DNA from: Rhodotorula mucilaginosa
Taxonomy: Eukaryota > Basidiomycota > Microbotryomycetes > Sporidiobolales > Sporidiobolaceae
DNA length: 64,000 bases
Assembly: GCA_034406715.1 (NCBI GenBank)
Contig: CP137879.1
Span: 372,001 to 436,000 of the forward strand
Reading direction: 5' to 3'
Below the pieces are notes generated by a model, which saw only the letters and a list, made by a program, of their open reading frames with translations, did not search any database and had not been told where the DNA came from. Below, piece by piece: positions 58,346 through 64,000 of the stretch. The translations under genes and the position numbers were made by a program. Each line of letters opens with the position of its first letter. Position 1 is the first letter of the stretch.

Positions 58346-60319
58346 GGCCGAGCCGAACTGGGGCGGGCCGTTCAGGAGCAGGTCCGAGTCGGTGAAGTGG
58401 TGGATCTGTGCGGAAGGGTGAGTAGTTTAGCGGCACGTCGGAAGGCAGAGCGAGGGAGAGCGAAGTGTTTTGTTTTTTTGAAGGTGGACTTGCCTCCTCG
58501 CGCTCGCGTCCTCGGAGCCACATTGGGTTGGTGCCCTTGTAGCTGTAGCGCGAGCAAGGGAAAAGTATGTCAGTCAGAGCATGCATAAAGAGGGCGTCCG
58601 ACTCGGGAGGCGGCCAAGTTTCGAGCGAAAGAGCTCGAGACTCGGAAATTTCACCCCAAGTCCCTCCGTTGCCCCAAAGTCCACATCCTAGAGAAGAAAG
58701 ATGAAGGGACGCACTAGATGTCAGTCCACATATCCTTTTCCTGCGCCGGCTCCGGCGACTTTTTTGCCTCCTCGACCGCCTTTTCAACTTCTGCGCGCGC
58801 GTCCTTGTCGATCTTCTTCAAGTCGGCTTCGGGGATCACGTTCCATTCGAGCAAGTGATTCTTGAGTCCGGTAATGGGATCGTTGGAAGAATGCATGTGT
58901 TGGATCTCCTCGCGCGTGCGGTAGGTCGTACCCGGTAGGGATGTCGGACCCATCAACGGGTAACGGAACGGGAACGGGCCCCACCTCGTCCCGATATCGG
59001 GAAATATCGGGGTCCCGTTGAAAATCCGTTGCCGTTACTCGCAGAGCTGGTTTTGGAGGCTGATAACGGGGTAACGGGCTCATAACGGGGTGCAGACTGG
59101 CTGTATTGCAACCCCTGGCCGCTACAGTGGTAGTAGCAGTGAGAAAAGAGAGAGTGCCGATCGCCTCAGCGCACATTTTGCCGAGTTTCGCACGCCGACG
59201 GCTCGCGCGACTCGCTCTCCTCCCCTTCCTCACGATCCGCCTCGCTTGCTTGCGATGACAAGACGGCTACATTGCTCAGATGGCTGCTCAAAGCTTGCCT
59301 GGTGTGCTGACGTTCACGTCCTTCTTGCTCGTCTATGACCCGACTTTGCCCGCTCGCACCTCCGCCCACGACCTCCACGTCGACATCGACGCCGCTCCCC
59401 CTCGCGGCCGTCGCTCAAGTCAGCTCCGGCTCTGCCAGCAGCATCACTCTCGCCTCTTTCGACAAGACAAGAGCTCCAATCACGACCTACGCCTCGCCTC
59501 GCCTTGCCGCCTCGAGTCCTCCGCCTGCGCCTTCACCTCGCTCCTGCCGCCACCCCTCTGCCTGTGCTTTGCCGGTCTAAGGTGAGTCACTTTTGCTCTC
59601 AATTCTGTGCTGTTTGCTCTACTGGAGAAGCGGAGGACGCAAGGGCTTGTGCGCGGGTTAGCCCGGACAAGGCGAGACGGAAGCTGACTCTTCCCCTTGC
59701 TCGCCCCCTCGCCACTCCTCTGTCCCTGTTGTAGAGAGCGAAGACTGATAATAAGCTGCATGCTTTGCTGCTGCCCTCCCAGGGCAGAGAGGGATGCAGC
59801 TGGCAAGGAGGAGCTTGCTGCACTTTGGACAAGCGCGGTTACTCGGCTTCTGAGTAGAATGACGGGTCTCTATGCGCTGAAAAGATGCTATCATTTCTTT
59901 CTACAGACTCTGCTCGAGTCTAGCTCCCTAGAAACGCCTGAATGCACTGTAACGGGACTCGTAACGGGGTGCTAACGGATTTTAACGGGGAAACGGGCGA
60001 TTCCCGTTGCCGTTACGCCAAATTGGGGGTTTTTCCCGGTAAAAACCCCCGTAACGGGACCCCCCTTGATGGGTCCGACATCCCTAGTACCCGGGTCCGA
60101 CATCGAGTGGCCGCCGTACCGCTAAGTCACCATCTCGAGCAGGAGCGGTCCCCTGCCCGACGTTGTCCAGTCCTTGGCGTACCTGACCGCCTGCATGACG
60201 GCAAGGACGTCCATACCGTCGACCTATGTGGCCCGAGTGTCAGCTTCGAATCGCTCGAGTCTCGAGAAAGGAGGAATTCTCAAACCTGGATTCCCGGGAT
60301 GAGGTCTCCGCGCTTGAAG
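58346..60319 (-). pseudogene. PDA1 3' fragment, interrupted by a hAT element
   Basis: Partial copy of PDA1 that starts inside the exon ending [10 protein letters not shown] (60319 corresponds to 63809). It includes the [20 protein letters not shown] exon and the [17 protein letters not shown] exon with its GCAAGT donor. It ends inside the terminal exon after the PPQFGSA-like codons at 58346. About 250 bases present in the real gene (62747-62995) are missing there, while the next 60 bases of downstream flank (58283-58345) still match 62680-62746. About 94% identical to PDA1 over 58713-58935, mostly with silent differences. A 1151-bp transposon splits it at 58936-60086. Confidence 0.93.
58936..60086. 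mobile_element. Non-autonomous hAT-type DNA transposon
   Basis: 1151 bp with perfect 21-bp terminal inverted repeats beginning TAGGGATGTCGGACCCATCA. It is flanked by the 8-bp direct repeat GTACCCGG (58928-58935 and 60087-60094). The uninterrupted sequence in PDA1 has this 8-mer once, so the insertion is certain. TIR form and 8-bp target duplication are hAT hallmarks. Both ends carry many subterminal TAACGGG motifs (left 58955-59090, right 59945-60060), likely transposase-binding sites. No transposase-like frame or zinc-finger BED motif is seen inside; the middle is Ser/Arg-rich noise. It therefore needs a transposase from elsewhere. Identical TIRs and target copies suggest recent insertion. 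Confidence 0.9.
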
Positions 60320-60752
60320 CAGGGCATATGATACTAATGCATCTGTTGATGATGCCGGTGTGGCGTGGTTGGCGGCGGGGACAAGGTGAAAAGGTAAGCA
60401 GCGCTCTGCCAGTTTGGCGGGAATGCACTCGAATGCGGGAGCGGTCAGTAGGTGAGAGCTCCCAGGATATATCCTCAAAAGTCTTCTTACACGACTGCCT
60501 GGCATTTTTGTTCTGAGGCAACCAGTGCAAGACACCTTGACCAGATATCGCTCCCTGGAAATTCCAACATTTCGAACCTTTCCTTCCCATTTACTTCCTC
60601 TTGAAAAGGCATCTATATATGCATGGCATGTCTACTGCTCTGACTTTCCCTCCTCTGCTTGAAGACCAGCTCAGCAGCTGCCGCCCAACACAACTTTCAA
60701 GCACAAGATGCTCAAGATCTATGAGTAAATCAGACTTGTCCGCCAAAACAAA
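60320..60752. other. 3' flank of H2
   Basis: Between the edge of the PDA1 fragment and the H2 stop. No gene or repeat recognised. Confidence 0.45.
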
Positions 60753-62478
60753 TCACATCAGACGGTCTCTGGCCTGCCTTTCCCCCTGCCAATGCAACCA
60801 GTCTATCCCATAGACAGTCCTGGCAATCCGGCGTGCAATTTCTGGCTGGAACAAGGCCAGAGAGTTGTAAGAATGTGGCTCCGGGTCTTTGATTTGTGGA
60901 TCAGAAGGTCTGTATCGTTTCCGCAGAGCCTCGTGCGGGTCCCCAAAGCCCAGCGGTTCCATATAGGCAGAAGAAGCGCTCCTCAGAAGGAGCCGCGGGT
61001 CAATGAAGAGTTCGGCCCGTTCGGGAGGCAAGTGTTGGCTCATGTGGAAGTTGCCGCTGTGGGATGAAGCAGTTGCACCTGTAAGAGGATGTGTATGTTC
61101 CTGGGAACAACAGACATCAGTAGTCTGTATTGAAAGGCCATCTAAGCAGACAGGGAACATACATTCTTGGGCAGATGCCCCGCGTCGTCTCCTCTTTGAC
61201 GCTCCAGTGTGAAGGACTGTTGTTCCGGTCCGACCGGACTAGGATTCTGAGGCAGACCAATGTGTTGAAGGAGCTCCGGTCTGATCAACATTGGAAAGGC
61301 TGCATCTTGCTGTAGCTCTTCCTGTCAAAGCGCAAGTCGCATGAAGCTGTCAGCTGGTTGTACGCCTTGTTCAGCTGGCCTGCAGCCCAGTCACGCACTG
61401 CCTTCCGTATCACAGCCTCAGGTTTCCACAATCTCTGTAGGTCCCAAAAGCTTAGTCTTATGTAGTGCAAGCGGACTCAGCCATAACTGCACCTCCACGT
61501 ACACAAAGATCCTCAATGGCTTGCGTAGGGCCCGATTGCACAATCTTGACTTTGACATGGTCAAAGAGGACAAAGTCGAATATGTACTGGAGCTCAGTGT
61601 CCAAACCTTTATTCAGTCTGTCGGAGAGTCTCGCCTGCATGTCTCTGCTCCACAAGGACAGGCTCCTGTTGTTGCGGGCAATGCCCCACCGACATGCACT
61701 GCCAAGGAACCAGTCCGTTGTCAAGTTTGACAGCAACACTTTAAACAGGCGAGCACTGAATTGACCGGGCAATCGCTGACGACTTTTGTACCTGATCCCA
61801 TCGCCAAGCGGTATCTGTTGCGGCTGCGGCTGGTGAAATTCGGGAAGCTTGGACCCCTGCATGTGTTTTCCAAAAATATGGGGCAAAGATCAGCAAGTGG
61901 ACACACCACCGCAGAGTTGCATCTCACGGGTCTCCAGTAGAGTACAAGCAAGCAGGTGAAACATCCGAAGAGCAGGACACCGGCTTCACCTTGTACGCGT
62001 TCAGGTATTGCCGCAGAGTGTTTGGTGTCACCGCCAACTGTCAAGTGTCAGTCCCAAAATAAAGTCAGCCTGCATATTCTGAAGGAGCAGAAGGATGCAT
62101 GAGAGTACTTACAGTTTCCTCTATGGCAACAGATATACTTGCCACAACCTTGCGCTGCGGTCGTAGCGCATTCAGCGCAAGGAGGTACCTTGCAAGGCGG
62201 TACAGCTCTTGATATATGTCATCAAGCTGCTGCTCATCAAGCAGGGCGACCCACTCTTGAGAGACTTGCGCCTTGAACGCTTCCTTCCACTGCTCGAGTG
62301 ATCTTTCCACGGCTCTGGCAGGCTCCGACTTGGCCTGGAATCTGGTTTGCGAGTTCACGCATAGCCGCAAGATCTTTTGAACGAGGACTTGGTACCACCA
62401 GCAGTACCTCTGGTGGAGATCATATCGCTCAAAGTACACGGCCGGTGCGAGCGACAATGAAGCTGATGTTGCGGCCAT
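60753..62478 (-). CDS. Second-group family member H2
   Basis: Starts MAATSASLSLAPAVYFERYD at 62478. Exon 1 has YCWWYQVLVQKILRLCVNSQ, SLEQWKEAFKAQVSQEWVAL and DDIYQELYRLARYLLALNAL. A middle exon (about 61460-61750) has MQARLSDRLNKGLDTELQYI then FDFVLFDHVKVKIVQ. The last exons give LPPERAELFIDPRLLLRSAS and IARRIARTVYGIDWLHWQGE, ending RQARDRLM at 60753. The frame stays open across the exons examined. Exon 1 is roughly half identical to H1. It sits between PDA1 and the PDA1 fragment, the same arrangement that H1 has on the other side of that fragment, so gene and flank were duplicated together. Function unknown. Confidence 0.68.
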
Positions 62479-62604
62479 TGCTCAGTTGACCCGTGCCGAC
62501 AAGGAGCCTCCCGGGGGCAAAGAGTCTGGGGGCCAAGATGCGGGCTACTGCGAGTGACCAGAAGGAGAGGAAGAGTCGTTGGCCGGTCGGATCGCCAGGG
62601 GCAT

Positions 62605-62621
62605 CTCGCGCAGTCCGCGGA
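62605..62621 (-). promoter_or_regulatory. Family-shared upstream element, gene H2
   Basis: Minus strand TCCGCGGACTGCGCGAG, 126 bases before the H2 ATG; identical core and spacing to H1. Confidence 0.6.
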
Positions 62622-62956
62622 GTGTCCGGCTTGGCGAACGCGAAAATAGCGATGAGCGAGATGTTTTGTGCTTTTCTCCCCATTGTTTTGTTCCAAAAAG
62701 TCTAGAGGTGTGTTCGTACGGAAAAAAAAGGCAAGGTCAAAGACGTCAAAGAGAGAAAACAAAGCCCGACGGGAGAAGTTCGATTGTCGCTGTCCGAACC
62801 AGGAGGGGGCGAGAAAAGAGGAACAAGAAATGGGGAGAAGAGAGAGTATCGGTGGAGGTTCAGAAACAGCTGTATGCGAGAGAAGATCACGAGGGAAGGT
62901 GTCCGAAGAGTGGCGAGAGAGAGGGAAGGCGGGAAGCAAAAGCGACGAGGACGGAT

Positions 62957-64000
62957 TTAGACGGTCGAGGTGAGCGAGTCCATCTTCTGGTTGTTGGCCG
63001 AGCCGAACTGAGGCGGGCCGTTCGGGAGCAAATCCGAGTCGGTGAAGTGGTGAATCTGTGGGGGAGGGTGAGTAGGTTAGCGGCACGTCGGAAGGTGGAG
63101 CGAGGGAGAGCGAAGTGTTTTTTTTTTCTTTTCGAGGTGGACTTGCCTCCTCGCGCTCGCGTCCTCGGAGCCACATCGGGTTGGTGCCCTTGTAGCTGTA
63201 TCGCGAGAAGAGAAGATGAAGTCAGTCAGAGCATGCATAAAGAGGGCGTCCGACTCGGGAGGCGGCCAAGTTCCGAGCGAACAAGCTCGAGACTCGGATT
63301 TTTCACCCCAAGTCCCTCCGTTGCCCCGAAGTCCACATCCTAGACGAGAAAGATGAAGGGACGCACTAGATGTCAGTCCACATATCCTTGTCCTGCGCCG
63401 GCTCCGGCGACTTTTTCGCCTCCTCGACCGCCTTTTCGACTTCTGCGCGCGCGTCCTTGTCGATCTTCTTCAAGTCGGCTTCGGGGATCACGTTCCACTC
63501 GAGCAAGTGGTTCTTGAGGCCGGTGATCGGGTCGTTCGAAGAGCGCATGTGCTGGATCTCCTCGCGCGTGCGGTAGGTCGTACCCGGGTCCGACATCGAG
63601 TGGCCGCCGTACCGGTAAGTCACCATCTCGAGGAGAAGGGGTCCCTTGCCCGACGTCGTCCAGTCCTTGGCGTACTTGACCGCCTGCATAACGGCAAGGA
63701 CGTCCATACCGTTGACCTATTGGTGCAAACGTCAGTTTCCGATCGTTCAACTCTCGAAGAGGAGGAATCTCAAACCTGGATACCCGGGATGAGATCTCCG
63801 CGCTTGAAGTACTCAGTGTTGGAACTGGACCGAGCAGCGGAGGTTCCCATCCCGTACAAGTTGTTCTCGCACACGAAAACGCAGGGGAGGTTCCACACTG
63901 CGTTTTCGGTGCGAGAAAACAACGTACAAATTCATGCGGGCGGCAGAACAAGGGTCAGCACGACACAACCCAGCCCCCAGAGCACGCTCCACCACGCACG
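62957..64000 (-). CDS. PDA1: Pyruvate dehydrogenase E1 component, alpha subunit (3' part)
   Basis: Thiamine-diphosphate subunit of the mitochondrial pyruvate dehydrogenase complex; the 5' part is beyond the right edge. Exons 63897-63776, 63716-63367, 63195-63147 and 63055-62957. An intron at 63999-63898 begins GTGCGT, so one more exon ends at 64000. Visible sequence includes [36 protein letters not shown] and [18 protein letters not shown]. The phosphorylation-loop motif [20 protein letters not shown] also shows, followed by [20 protein letters not shown]. The end is [12 protein letters not shown] with TAA at 62957-62959. The intron after REREE starts GCAAGT (GC-AG). The apparent TAG after DMWTDI is not a stop; it is split by a GTGCGT intron. 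Confidence 0.96.

Noticed and set aside
62355-63176. A 273-residue minus-strand frame downstream of PDA1
   Set aside because: It is an extension of the [10 protein letters not shown] exon of PDA1 through its GC-AG intron and beyond; the spliced exons give the conserved PDA1 end instead.
63367-63370. A stop codon ending PDA1 after DMWTDI
   Set aside because: The TAG spans a GTGCGT donor; splicing to 63195 gives TAC and restores the conserved YYKGTxPxxLRGR sequence.

Overview
The window looks like nuclear DNA of a GC-rich, intron-dense fungus, most likely a basidiomycete and probably a Pucciniomycotina red yeast of the Rhodotorula type. The evidence is single-copy eukaryotic housekeeping genes on both strands, many introns of about 40-120 bases with GTGAGT or GTGCGT donors, CTGAC/CTAAC-like branch points and CAG acceptors, and two probable GC-AG introns. 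I saw no rRNA, convincing tRNA or CRISPR array. The taxon is an inference.

Housekeeping genes, left to right: fibrillarin NOP1 (1-1050, 5' end outside the window), an F-box-like hypothetical (2259-4562, minus), an unrecognised gene (about 4956-6484), an unrecognised 245-residue protein (12882-13619), NOP16 (13780-14934, minus), an inositol-monophosphatase-type enzyme (15294-17001, minus), a 158-residue orphan (26674-27529), the ABC-F protein GCN20 (28032-31446), IWS1/SPN1 (31808-33490), cysteine desulfurase NFS1 (46345-48608, minus), a PAAF1/Rpn14-like WD40 protein (54123-55960) and pyruvate dehydrogenase E1-alpha PDA1 (62957 to the right edge, minus). Exon sums for NOP16, GCN20, IWS1, the WD40 gene and the 158-residue orphan are exact multiples of three with the boundaries given.

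Between these lie rapidly changing accessory regions. The most striking is a family of paralogous, mostly helical proteins that I do not recognise. Six members (A 9594-11786, B 18082-20106, C 20600-22695, D 23314-25038, E 49291-51399, F 51700-53751) share an 11-exon plan, intron phases and a C-terminal LSYRQMAIYG-like motif. A broken relic lies at 26196-26290. Two minus-strand genes (H1 56114-57903, H2 60753-62478) form a second, more distant group. All eight carry a TCCGCGGA-centred element upstream: 73-89 bases before the ATG in A-F and about 127 in H1 and H2. This family is the best candidate for an undescribed system.

A second family is four tandem F-box-type genes on the minus strand (33890-41426). 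One is intact, one has a single frame break and two are clearly decaying.

The right half also shows recent rearrangement. The 3' end of NFS1 and its downstream flank occur twice (43429-44199 and 45819-46590). The 3' part of PDA1 is duplicated next to H1 (58346-60319). That PDA1 copy is interrupted by a 1151-bp non-autonomous hAT-type DNA transposon (58936-60086) with 21-bp terminal inverted repeats and an 8-bp target duplication.
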